Shown here in pieces: positions 34,281-44,612 of a DNA stretch of 64,000 nt; positions within the stretch are counted from its first letter, which is position 1; every line of letters starts with the position of its first letter. The notes under the pieces were generated by a model. The model did not search any database. It was given only the letters and a program-made list of their open reading frames with translations, and was not told the origin of the DNA. Position numbers and translations under genes: made by a program. Source of the DNA: Zygaena filipendulae. Lineage: Eukaryota; Arthropoda; Insecta; Lepidoptera; Zygaenidae. The stretch is taken from NCBI GenBank assembly GCA_907165275.2, contig OU015665.1, positions 9,734,001-9,798,000 of the forward strand. Direction: 5' to 3'.

Positions 34281-35628
34281 AATAATAATTCCCGAGACTT
34301 CCGGCGTATGGAAATCGGAATTCTATTTAGTCGGTCTTGTAGATTAATTAAAAATATTGGATACCTACGTATCGTTATATCGTACCTACGTACGACGGAC
34401 TAAAAAAAACTAAAATTTGGTTGACAAGCCCATTGCCTGAGCAGTTGCAGATCAGACCCAAGACCGTCGATGTACCGTAGTCCGTAAACGTAAATAAATG
34501 TATTTTCTTCTTCTTCTTCTAATCCAAACCATGATTATGAAGTAACTAGTTGTGCCCCGCGGTTTCACCCGCGTTAATTTCAGAGTTCCCGCGGGAATTC
34601 TGGGATAAAAAGTACCCTATGTGTTAATCTGATGTATAAGCTATATTATTGTAAAGTTTCATTTAAATCCATCGAGTAATAAAAAAATTGGACACTCAAA
34701 AAATAACGGCGGTACATTGAGTTGAAATTGAAGTCACTAACCGGTGCAGTTTGTATGGCGGCTTATAGCGGCTAGGCGTGAAAGAGCAACAAACATCCAT
34801 CCATCCATCCATACATTCTTACAAACTTTCGCGTTTATCATATTAGTAGGATTTGTAATCTTGAAGGTTGACTGGCAAAGAAGGTTGACGTTCTCCAACG
34901 AGTTTAAATAAATAAATAAATAATAATTAGTTCATTTTCTTTTCAGCCGCCATCTGCAACAACCTTGTTCGTGTAATGGGCCCAACGTTAATTTTGTCAT
35001 GAATCCCCAATATTAGGTATGTGAGCGTTATATTTTTATATTGATTACAATACAATGTTATTAAAATAATAATAATAATGGTACGTCTTAAAGCGATATT
35101 TATTCTTATGTTTGTTCTATTTTTAATGCATTTTTTTTTTCTATGATTATTTATTGTATAAATAAAAGATGAATTTTAAATGAATAACCCAAATTTATTA
35201 GTTCAACTATCACACAGCCCTTTTAAAACAAAGTAATATAGTAACTAATCAAAGATTAAATAATATTTACCAGAAACGATAAATAATAATTGATATCAAA
35301 GATATTTTTTCTGGTCAAGTAGGTACGTACGTACTTATACAAATATTCTAAGTATTCTAAGATTATCTTCCCAGTTCCCATCACATAAAATCAGTACTTA
35401 TTTCCAAGAAAACTTGAAGATTTATTCGGAGACCTACACCAATTTTTTTTAAATCCCAACCAGTCTATAAATATTTAGTCCTTACTATGAGCCCAACATT
35501 CACGGAAAAAATACCGAATTTTCTTTACAAAATTGAATACGGTACGGTTTAATGGTGTGCCCGGATGGAGCTCTCTAAGGGATAATTGAATGACAAATTG
35601 ATATTGGCAACATTGAGCGTCTTATAAA

Positions 35629-35865
35629 TGGACGCAGATAAGCAATAACATGTTAACCCACAAACTTAAGTTATTGATTCAGAACGATTTATTGAGAGTT
35701 AGGGAACGTTTTTTAATTATGTGTTTACCTTATTACATTGCTTAAATATGCAACTCTATATTTAACATAAAAAAGGTTGACACAAAATGGCGCTATACTT
35801 TTAAAACACGATTTACTCAAAATTTCTCCAGTGTGGGTTAACACACTATTGCTTATCTATGTCCA
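35629..35865. mobile_element. GGACGCAGATAAGCAAT-type MITE, copy 3
   Basis: This is a full-length copy, with termini GGACGCAGATAAGCAATAAC and TATTGCTTATCTATGTCC. Its interior is very similar to the copy at 58803, suggesting these two are the youngest or most closely related. Confidence 0.87.
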
Positions 35866-36694
35866 AATGGTCTTATATAAAAAAGTGTCTACCTAGATGA
35901 CATAGACGACGTTTATGTTTCAAAAGATCATGCATCACAGTAGGTATACATGTATACATATTTAAATAAAACTTATCATTAATTTTTAAATTAATCTTTT
36001 TATAATTTCGATTCGAGCGGACACAAGAAGTGGCCGAAAAATCTATTGTAAGTAGTTAAATTTGAAATCCGAAAGTAAGAAAACGTAGGAACATTGCAAT
36101 GTAATTTTACGCTTACAATAAATAAAATTAATATAAAACTTCAAATATACAGACAAGTTTTACAAACTTTATTGTTTTTGTTACGGTCAATAAAGGCGAG
36201 AAAGAGTGACAAAAAGAAGGTAAAAAATTATAACATTAATTTTTAATAATAAAGTTTAACCAATTGAAGTAATAAAACAATATGATTTATTTTATTAAAC
36301 TAACTTTTGATTTAGGTCAACCCATAAATAGTGAATCAAGAAAGAAGGTACTCGTACTGCCCACTAGGAAATTCGGGACCTATTCGGGACGAGTTTAAAG
36401 ACTTCGAACTTAAACATCCAAGAAATAAGGTCGAGTTTTAACTGTGCGTATTTCGGCTGTACAATGAAAACTCAGTTTATTGTTTCAACTGTTGGTTTGT
36501 CAATTAAATTTTTCGAGCCAAAATGACTCGTGGAGTTGGTATAATATGCAATTTTATTTATTTTATTTACTATCGGTGTTCAGTTTAGAGAATACCGTCT
36601 TCGTAATAAAAACGTCAAAATAACATCACTAAAAAGTTCCATCACGTACCGCCAGCAACGATGTAGCGTTAGTGTCGGCTAATTATCGTTGTTA

Positions 36695-37062
36695 CGGTGC
36701 GTACACACTACATAACAAAACATGTTATAATATAACATTGTTATATAACATATTACAGATAATGTGGACACTGAATGTTACATAACTTAGTTATGTCAGT
36801 TTTTTTTTGTTTTTCTTTTGTTATTTAAAAGTACAACAGTCGCTGCCGCAGCTAGTGAAACCTCCTCTCAGCGACGACATTGTAGATAGCATAGCACTGA
36901 AGAACGAAAAACGACAATGGTTATAAAACATTGTTACATTGCATTATTATTCTAATGGGTACAGTCTTGTTTTATATTGCAATGTTGTATAGCAGTGTGA
37001 CATGATGTGGACGTGTTATGTAACACAAGTTATATAACTTGTTACATAGTCTGTACGCACCG
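36695..37062. mobile_element. Harbinger-like MITE with TTA target duplication
   Basis: Termini are CGGTGCGTACACACTACATA and, in reverse complement, CGGTGCGTACAGACTATGTA. They are flanked on each side by TTA (36692-36694 and 37063-37065). A three-base TWA duplication and such termini fit the PIF/Harbinger superfamily. The interior is rich in palindromic TTATATAAC motifs and non-coding. Confidence 0.75.
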
Positions 37063-37636
37063 TTATGTTCAAAGAGTAGTTAGTATATAACCACTACGGT
37101 TATGTTCCGACGATAAACGATGAAGGTTGTACCTTGTATTTACGCTTAGAGAATTGCAATACAGAATTGCAGCTCCTATTTCTTCATCATACTGACCGGT
37201 GACCGATACATTTGCACTAGTACTTACTACATAGCTCTAACCAATTATTGGACATTAGTCTTAGGTAAGGTACCTAAGAGCCGTATAAGAAGAAGAAGAA
37301 GAAGAAAATACATCAACAAGAAGAAATCAACAAACACCAGTCGAACTAGACACGCTCTCAAATCTTAGTCAGACAGACAGACAATTAACAATACTTTTGA
37401 GAGGTGATCGACTCTTGAGTAGCGTTTATTAATACGAGTCCAAAGAGTTTGCAAGAATTTAGGTCATAAAATTAGTGCCTTTATCAATAATAATCAATGG
37501 GGAATGTATTAAGAAAACCTCTGGTCTCACTCCGTAATTTGCAGTTACATAAACACTATAATAAAATATTCTTTCGCACCAGTGCAGCTGCTTTTTATTA
37601 TCATACCTTTACCTTGATTATAAAATACAGTTCTAA

Positions 37637-37776
37637 TGCCCGCTCCACATTCACGCGAGAATCTGGCGAGAACGTGAGAAAACCACGAGAAACGGCGGAG
37701 AACATCGTGTATCGGCTCCACATTCACGTTCTTGTGGTTTTCTCGCAAGATTCTCGCGTGAATGTGAAGCGGGCTT
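37637..37776. mobile_element. CGCTCCACATTCACG-type foldback element
   Basis: GCCCGCTCCACATTCACGCG through GAAAACC pairs with the inverted GGTTTTCTCGCAAGATTCTC through GAAGCGGGC. It is related in its ends (GCTCCACATTC) to the split element at 27186-27567. It is non-coding. Confidence 0.65.
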
Positions 37777-38935
37777 AATATTTTTTTCTTATCTCACGAA
37801 TGAGAATATAATAAATTTTTAAAATACTTTTTTTAATTTGGCTTTTTTTAAATTTATTAGGTAGGTAAATAATAAGTAGCTATTTAAATTTTAATAATAT
37901 CTAGTCCAGACCAATGCCACCTTAAACATTAACCTAATTTGGATATGGTTATAATATCTAAATTGTATAAAAATGAGTCCCTATTTCCCTTGATCACGGC
38001 ATCACGGGTCAAGGGCTGCATCAATTTCGCTATTTCTTTTTTTGTTGTGCTTGTTATTGTAAGGAGAAGAATAAAAGAAATTTGGAGTTCCTGCGGGAAT
38101 TCCGAAACTCACGCGGGTGAATCTCCGAAACGGTTGGACCGATTTTGGCGGGACTTTCACTGGTCATTATAGCTGATGTTATAAGAAATAAATTAGACTA
38201 CTTTGAAGTTCCCGCGAGAATTCCGAAACTCACGCGGGCGAAACGCTAGTGCACAATAAAATCACCGAGACAGAAAAACAGTGCACTAATCGGATGCTAT
38301 CTTCTGGAAGGTTAACAGTTAAAACAAAAACTCCCCACTCAAATAAAAACATTCATTTGCGCCAAGACAAACTTGGCGGTATTTATTAGTTTGTCCTTTA
38401 GGGTTAGCGCAGACCGAATATAGATAAACAATCGAGCGTTTTTACGATGCTTATGTAAAACTAACTATAATATTAAACTTACACTGCTTTTTATCAAAAA
38501 GTGACCAAATCTTCGAATATTTCTTACTTTTACAACATAGGTACAAACACTGAATTTTTTTTGTAATATAGGTAGGTAATACTCCAAATCCGATTTTTTT
38601 TATGTGCCTAGGACCTAGGTATCCGTGGATAAGTAGGTACTATTAATATGTACAGGTAAGTTAAACATAACATTAAACTTCGACGTTCTTTGATAAAGTT
38701 TTCTCTGCGATTTATCAGTATTTTTTTGCATATTTTTAATAGTTTACACGTAAGCATGAACCATCGAGGGCTTGAATATGTGCCTCATTTAAAATCACAT
38801 CTCTTACCTATATTCGCTGTGATAAACTTATCAATCAAGACAATTTTTTATACATTACACAATAGAAACGCTCGACCGTTTCCCGTTCGGTCTGCGCCGA
38901 CCCTTATAGGGAAGTGTGAGGTGCGAGCGAGGCGG

Positions 38936-40970
38936 TCACCCGTAGGCCACCTCCTCGACGATGGTCTCCCACGAGGCGGTGGAGTCGGTGTCCCAGGAGC
39001 CGTCCTCGTCGTACTCTTCTTCCTCGTCGTAATATGCAAGCTGTTGGTGTTGATATAGACATATACTTTATTTGTTGCATCAACATTAAAATTCCTAAAA
39101 TATCTTTGATCTTTGATATAGGTGTGAACATAGAGTACCTACTACACACAGTCTAAGGCCCGTATTCAAGAAGGTGACTCAGATCACGTTTTACTTGAGA
39201 TTAGTTTTAAGCTCCGAGCATAATTCAAGCGTACATCTTATTATAGAATGCGTTTTAAGTTCAAATTAAATGAAACTAGTCTTGAGTAGGGATTCTGAAC
39301 TCTGATTGGTTCTAATCAGTTGAAACTAGTCTAAAGTAGAGATTTTGAACTCTGATTGGTTGAATGGTCTTGACACGACAGACGTAAACAAAGATCAAAT
39401 CTTTGCTTGAGTATAGATTAGTACTCAAGCGTCGTTCTAGAATAAGGAAATAACTCAGCTGATTGTTGATTGATGAATCTCGTTTCAAGTAAGGTTCTAA
39501 AATTAAAGCCTTACTTGAAATTTGTTTTAAAACTAGATTCATGTCTTGAGTAACCTTTTGGAATACGGACCTAAGTTTCAATCAAAATTCGGATCCAAAT
39601 CCTTACTTGACTTGCCAACCAAATTTGAATTTTTAATCCGTCGTGCAGATTAATAAAAAATATTGAACACGTATTTTTTAGTTTTTTATGTTATCAAAAA
39701 ATAACAGAGTTATACCTACATTAAGTTGAAATGTCGCGTGACGTCACGCCGTGCTACAATTTATAGCACGTTATGACGTCTAAAGCCCCCACTCCAAAAC
39801 TTTCAATGCATAATGCAATAAGTGGTCAATCAATAGCCTACTGATGTTTGTAAATTTAAATACTAGGTAACTACCTATGGCACCTATATACCTTTTGCAT
39901 GTTGTTTTAGCCTATTATGGGAAATACCCTAACAATGCTTTCCATAGATTTGTATGTTGTAATTTGTAAGCTGGTGTGTTTCTGTTGGCTGAATAAATGA
40001 ATAAATAAATAAATAAATATTCTTAGTATTTTTTTATTAATTTGAAAAAGCAAAAAATATGGGTCTATTATTTTTTATTAATCTACAACTTCTAAAAGAC
40101 GGACAATAGAATTTTGGTTTTCATACTCCGGAAACAAGTCTATTATAAATGCGAATGTGAGTTTGTTTTTTATGCTTTCACGCCTTAACGGCTCAACCGA
40201 TCATCATGTAATTTTCCATTACACGTTGTCAGAGGTCCAAAAAAGGACATTAGGTACTTTTCGTCACAGACTTCCCGCGGGAACTCTGAAATTAACGCGG
40301 GTGATACCGCAGGGAACGGCTAGTAAGAAATAAACACGTGTTTATCTACACTAATGTTGTAACATTCTACTTATGTTTCCAATACTTGACTTATAATTAC
40401 TACTGTTATAGCGCAGACAACAAAACACTCAATTTAAGCAATTTCACATGATGGTATAATATCCACATCGATACCGTAAAATCTCATTATAACATCAATA
40501 AAACGCGACCAACTTGATTGCAGGGCCAATCAGGTTGGTCGCGTTTTATTGATGCGCGCAGCTGCGCTCTCATTGGTTAGATTTTAATGGCGGCAAAATC
40601 ACTGTGACAATACACGTACGCGTGAATTTAATTTAATGCTTTTACTCTTGTTGTTTGATTAATTGCATTAGTGAAGATAAAGTACATATAAACTGCATAT
40701 AACACGGGTATTATATGACAGTTGCATAAACTACTATTATTATTGCATCAGGGCAAACTTTTATGTGACGAAGTTTAGTGTTTACTGTTTACCCTGACCG
40801 GGCGGGTCACTGACCTCGTTCTCGTGCAGCCGCTGTACGGTGTGCACCCGTATCTGGAACATCCACGCGCGGCCCAGCACCGCGACGGTGCTGCTGAGGA
40901 GCAGCGGCATGCTGTACCGGCACCGCCACGCCAGCCCCATCAGGAACATGAACAGACTCTTGCGCCCCAT
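38936..40970 (-). CDS. Small membrane protein with acidic tail, unrecognised
   Basis: Two exons on the - strand: 40815-40970 (start exon, 52 codons) and 38936-39040 (34 codons plus TGA), joined in phase 0 through a GTCAGT donor and an AACACCAACAG acceptor. The 86-residue product starts MGRKSLFMFLMGLAWRCRYS, has one likely membrane segment (PLLLSSTVAVLGRAWMFQI) and ends in a strongly acidic tail (YYDEEEEYDEDGSWDTDSTA then SWETIVEEVAYG). Both exons are GC-rich islands in AT-rich repeats, which supports their being real. An upstream in-frame ATG at 41057 would add 29 residues, but that stretch looks like 5' untranslated sequence. I do not recognise a family. The intron (about 1.8 kb) contains repeats. 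Confidence 0.6.
39635..40118. mobile_element. TAGTCCGTC-family element interrupted by other sequence (copy e)
   Basis: The left part (AATCCGTCGTGCAGATTAAT, GTGACGTCAC at 39739) and the right part (AAAAGCAAAAAATATGGGTC, AAAGACGGAC at 40095) match the family. An AT-rich segment ending in (AAAT)n at about 40000-40018 sits between them, probably a later insertion. It lies in the intron of the small gene. Confidence 0.55.
40140..40323 (+). mobile_element. Helitron-like element
   Basis: This starts near TATTATAAATGCGAATGTGA and ends GGTGATACCGCAGGGAACGG with CTAG following. The interior GCTTTCACGCCTTAACGG and TCAACCGATCATCATG are standard for the long-form subfamily. Confidence 0.55.
40494..40553. 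repeat. Inverted repeat, 20-base arms
   Basis: ATCAATAAAACGCGACCAAC is followed after 20 bases by its exact reverse complement; the spacer contains a further weak match (TTGATTG/CAATCAG). It lies between repeats upstream of the small gene's 3' exon. Confidence 0.75.
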
Positions 40971-41144
40971 GCTGCACAGCTGAGCTCTCACTCGCGCGCC
41001 ATCTTGACACCGAAACGCGCGACTAACGTTAGGCTGCAGCTGACAGCTGTGCAGCACCTCCTGCCTTTTAGCAAGGTCGACAATCTATCGACGGGTCTTA
41101 TCGCCGTAGTTACTACCTAATGCAACCCGGAAATGGGGTAAAAT

Positions 41145-41412
41145 TGAATTTTTAGTCCGTCTTTAGATTCATAAAAAATATTGGACACGTTGGTATTTTG
41201 TCCTTTTTTACGTAAAAAAATGAGTTGAAATTCCGTGTGACGTCACACTTAGGTACACTTTACACTTGTTATGACGGCGTGACTCCTCACTCCTAAACTT
41301 TAATGCGTTTCATCTAATTATTATAATTTTTTCAACTAATTCGAAAAAGCAAAAAAATCGTGTCATTATTTTTACTATATTCTAACTGACGGACTAAATA
41401 GAATTTAATTTC
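41145..41412. mobile_element. TAGTCCGTC-family element (copy f)
   Basis: TTTAGTCCGTCTTTAG on the left and CTGACGGACTAAATAGAATT on the right, with GTGACGTCAC near 41237. It lies just upstream (5' side) of the small gene's start exon, so its CRE-like site could matter for that promoter; this is inference. Confidence 0.7.
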
Positions 41413-41419
41413 CATACCT

Positions 41420-43764
41420 TGTCATCGTGCCCATTATACGAAAACTATTTTTTTGCATCAATGGCATTAAAATAACCTGTAGGCTGTAACTTTGTATCTT
41501 GTGAAATTTATTTTAAAATAGTTTCCGGATACAAATTCCGGATGCAAATTGATGCAAGCTACATCATTTAGGCCAAGTATTGGAACCTTTAGATTGGTTC
41601 TGCTGTAAAGTTGTATCACTTGCGCTAGTATAAATAAATGTAAGACCCGTCCCCGACCCGGACCCGTTGTCCTGCGGAAAAACAAAGTAACTGACATTTT
41701 TTTTCAAATTGTTTTTTTTTTATTTTTGGTCTATTCACGCATAACGGACGTTCCCACATACTCACAACCACCAAAAAGGTTTCAATCTTAGAGGAATTAG
41801 AATTAAAAAAATCGTTAAACTATGGAAGGTGTGTTTTAAATAAAGCGATTTCCGGTTTTTTGCTCTTCTTGTGAAAATTTCGCTGCAATTACTCTGTTTT
41901 TTCGTAGTTCAGCCGCGTCGCTATGATCTTTGACGCTGTAGAAAACTAAAATACGTATCGTCGTGGTACGTGTGGTCACGAAAAATTTAGATTGGACACT
42001 TTTACGTGACCATATTAGTAGGATTTGATGAGATTTAGGATACCTACTCGCCACTGGGACCTATCAGTTGGATCTAGTGAGATATCTTAGTTTTTCAGCA
42101 CTTTGTCTCTTTCTCAAGTTAAATGAATAATTAATTTTGTGAGGGTATTGTGCTGACTGCTGACCATTCTCTACGTCTATGGGCGCGACACTACCCACCT
42201 CGACATGTCAAGTTTAATTTTAAAATAACAAAAAGATTAATTTTTATATATAGAAAAATGTTATGCCGCTTCACAACCTAGCAAGGACATCGGGCTTTTT
42301 ATAGGAGAACGGAACAAAAACTCTCTCTTTTTATTATTTACCTGCTTTCTGACCTATTAAGATCAATTATAGCAACTTGTTTAATATTCGACGATTATTT
42401 ATTTAAACATCAAAATTTGGTGAAAAGAATCATAATTTCGATCACCAAAATTTGGTGAATTTTGAAAAACTAATTCACTGCCAAAAATCAACTGTGAAGT
42501 CTGAACCATGTAGTGGTTATAATAATACTCTTTAGACTGAACTGAAACTTCTAAGATTAACATTATTATTTCAAATAGACTGCGGGGTATTTGCCAATGT
42601 CACTACTCCCAATTAGCTTTCAGATTTAAATTGCCATAATTACCATAACACCTTCTATTCACGTGAGCTGATCACGGTAAAACAAAGACTGTGTTTTTAG
42701 TTAACCTATACTCCAAGCTAAGGCGTTCGTTACAATACTGTCTAATGCCTTTAATTTTGTGCAGTAGTTTATGTGTGATGCAAGCACAAACATACGTACC
42801 AATACAAACCAAATCTAAATGTGCGACGAAGTGACGTTTACGGTTTAACTAAGTATCTACCAACCTATTGTTTTTCAATAAATTGTGGAAAAGGTTAAAC
42901 AGATAAGATAATATGAAGCGTTACTATAAAAAGATAATAAATTAATAATTATTATGAATGTAACTCATATTTTTTTAATCAACGAAACAAGATAAGGCTA
43001 GGGAAATAATGATATTATTATTTTTATTTTAAGAAAACACATTTCGTTTCAAGCGTTTATTTTATTATGATATGAATTGCATTCATAGTTTTAACATAGA
43101 TAAGTACATACAGTTTCTTTTTACTCTAAATAAGTACACGGAATGTTCTAAAGTAGAAAGCAGCCTTACATCGGACATGGGTGAGAAAAAAATATAATTA
43201 CCTACTAATATATTATACAATTTTTGCATAGCTAAATAATGAAAAAATAAAATAAAGATTTATATCTTACTTAAATATATAAGATATCTCGATGTTAAAT
43301 ATTAGACCATTTTTATATTATCTAAGAAACCTACTGGTAGGTACATAGAAAAAAAAGAAACAAAAAAAAAAACAAAAGCAAAGAAAACAAATAAATTACA
43401 CAGCCCGATTAAACATAAAAGAAATTTGAGCAATCAAATTGTGCTAAATGCTAAATCACCAAGAATGCTATAAGTATTCTAAAAGATATTTTTAAGGTAT
43501 ATTATGGTATAAGGTATATATTAATATAATAGACCTATAATTAATATTATAGAACTACACCAAAGCAAATTCGTTCAATATTTTTCCAGAGATTTTCACT
43601 TTCATTTTCATAATTGAAAATGTAACAGACACCGCATTGAATACATCAATAATAGTACAATTACTATATCACCAAACAGGGAGATTCAATATACATACTA
43701 ATCATGAAAAATCTATGATAAAATATACATAAAAAAGATATCAGAGAGCTAAACAATAGAAGAT
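41420..43764. other. AT-rich region without a recognised gene
   Basis: I see no convincing coding exon. The stretch is very AT-rich from 42.8 to 43.7 kb and probably includes the 3' untranslated region of the sepiapterin-reductase-like gene, which is transcribed leftwards into it. Confidence 0.45.
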
Positions 43765-44574
43765 CTATTCTTTATCGAAGTAATCAACATGCTGACCGGG
43801 CGTGAACTTGCCCGATTGCAACACTGTCATGCATTTCTTAGCCGTCGCCTGCGGCTTAAGCAGTGTGCCTTGTGTTTTGAACGTGGTGAACACTTCCCTC
43901 AAGTTGTCATCCACCGCTTCATCTATAACATAGTCTATCATCGACGTCTCCACCGGCCCTGGAGAGTAATTCAACACTCTAATGTGTTTCTTCTCCTCGG
44001 CCAACACTTTGAAGTACATCTCCCTCGCCGCTTTGCCGGAGCAGTAGTAAGCCATGCCGCCCATTGGTTTGATCGCGCACAGAGACGTAATGTTCACTAT
44101 TACAACTCTCCCCTCTACATCCTTGAAGATCTTAAGGAACTGGGTGTTCAGAGCGATCACATTGAACACGTTAAGGTCATAATACTGTCTCAACACGTCG
44201 ACATCTTCCATTCGACTAGTCTCGACGGACAGATCGCCGATCGAACCGACGTTGTGGAATATCAAATTAGTGTCAAACTCCACCACATTGCGCCCCTCCA
44301 GCGAACCGTTGAGCACCTCGCTCATCTGTTTCACAGACGCTTTGGATAAATCTATAGAGTTGTATATGACCTTGACGTTCTCCGATCGACAGAGGCCCGC
44401 GGTGACGGCCAGCTCTTGGTTGTTACGCGCCAGCAGTAACATCAGGGATTTCGGCCCGAGGAGTTTGGATATTTCGACGGCTATCGCTCTACCGATACCC
44501 TGGGACGCGCCGGTCACCACACAGTACGTGGACCCCGAGAGATCAATGCTAGACGAGAAAGATGATGATGCCAT
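43765..44574 (-). CDS. Sptr: Sepiapterin-reductase-like short-chain dehydrogenase
   Basis: A single-exon gene for 269 residues, close to the length of known sepiapterin reductases. The Rossmann NADPH motif TGASQGIG is at residues 21-28, HNVGSIG at 107-113, and the catalytic set is Ser164 (NITSLCAI), Tyr177 and Lys181 (YCSGKAARE). LNYSPGPVET and the C-terminal HVDYFDKE are close matches to the sepiapterin reductase ending, which carries the pterin-recognising Asp. The enzyme makes tetrahydrobiopterin from 6-pyruvoyl-tetrahydropterin or reduces sepiapterin, and is important for moth pteridine pigments and aromatic hydroxylases. The ATG lies only 38 bases after the stop codon of a CCDC32-like gene on the same strand. 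Intronless structure could reflect an old retrocopy. Confidence 0.88.
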   Translation of the reverse strand: MASSSFSSSIDLSGSTYCVVTGASQGIGRAIAVEISKLLGPKSLMLLLARNNQELAVTAGLCRSENVKVIYNSIDLSKASVKQMSEVLNGSLEGRNVVEFDTNLIFHNVGSIGDLSVETSRMEDVDVLRQYYDLNVFNVIALNTQFLKIFKDVEGRVVIVNITSLCAIKPMGGMAYYCSGKAAREMYFKVLAEEKKHIRVLNYSPGPVETSMIDYVIDEAVDDNLREVFTTFKTQGTLLKPQATAKKCMTVLQSGKFTPGQHVDYFDKE

Positions 44575-44612
44575 TGTTTAAGTGTTACTTACTTACAAAT
44601 CTAACGACAGGT
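44575..44612 (-). promoter_or_regulatory. 38-base spacer between CCDC32-like stop and SPR start, with donor-like site
   Basis: The spacer reads (- strand) ACCTGTCGTTAG, then ATTTGTAAGTAAGTAACACT, then TTAAACA before ATG. GTAAGTAAGT is a strong splice-donor consensus. With so little room for a terminator or promoter, the two genes may share a transcript, or the SPR promoter may lie within the last CCDC32 exon. Confidence 0.45.

Larger units (their letters stand above)
34281..38935. other. Repeat-rich intergenic region, no recognised gene
   Basis: Between carrier 4 and the small gene at 38936 I see only repeats: a short TAGTCCGTC fragment (34320-34420), a Helitron-like reverse copy (34552-34850), a MITE (35629-35865), a Harbinger-like MITE (36695-37062), a foldback (37637-37776) and a Helitron-like copy (about 37960-38255). 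Open frames here are short and fall in repeats. Confidence 0.5.

Noticed and set aside
37497..37778. 93-codon + strand open frame (and its antisense frame)
   Set aside because: Most of it is the inverted repeat of a foldback element at 37637-37776; both strands stay open because the arms mirror each other.
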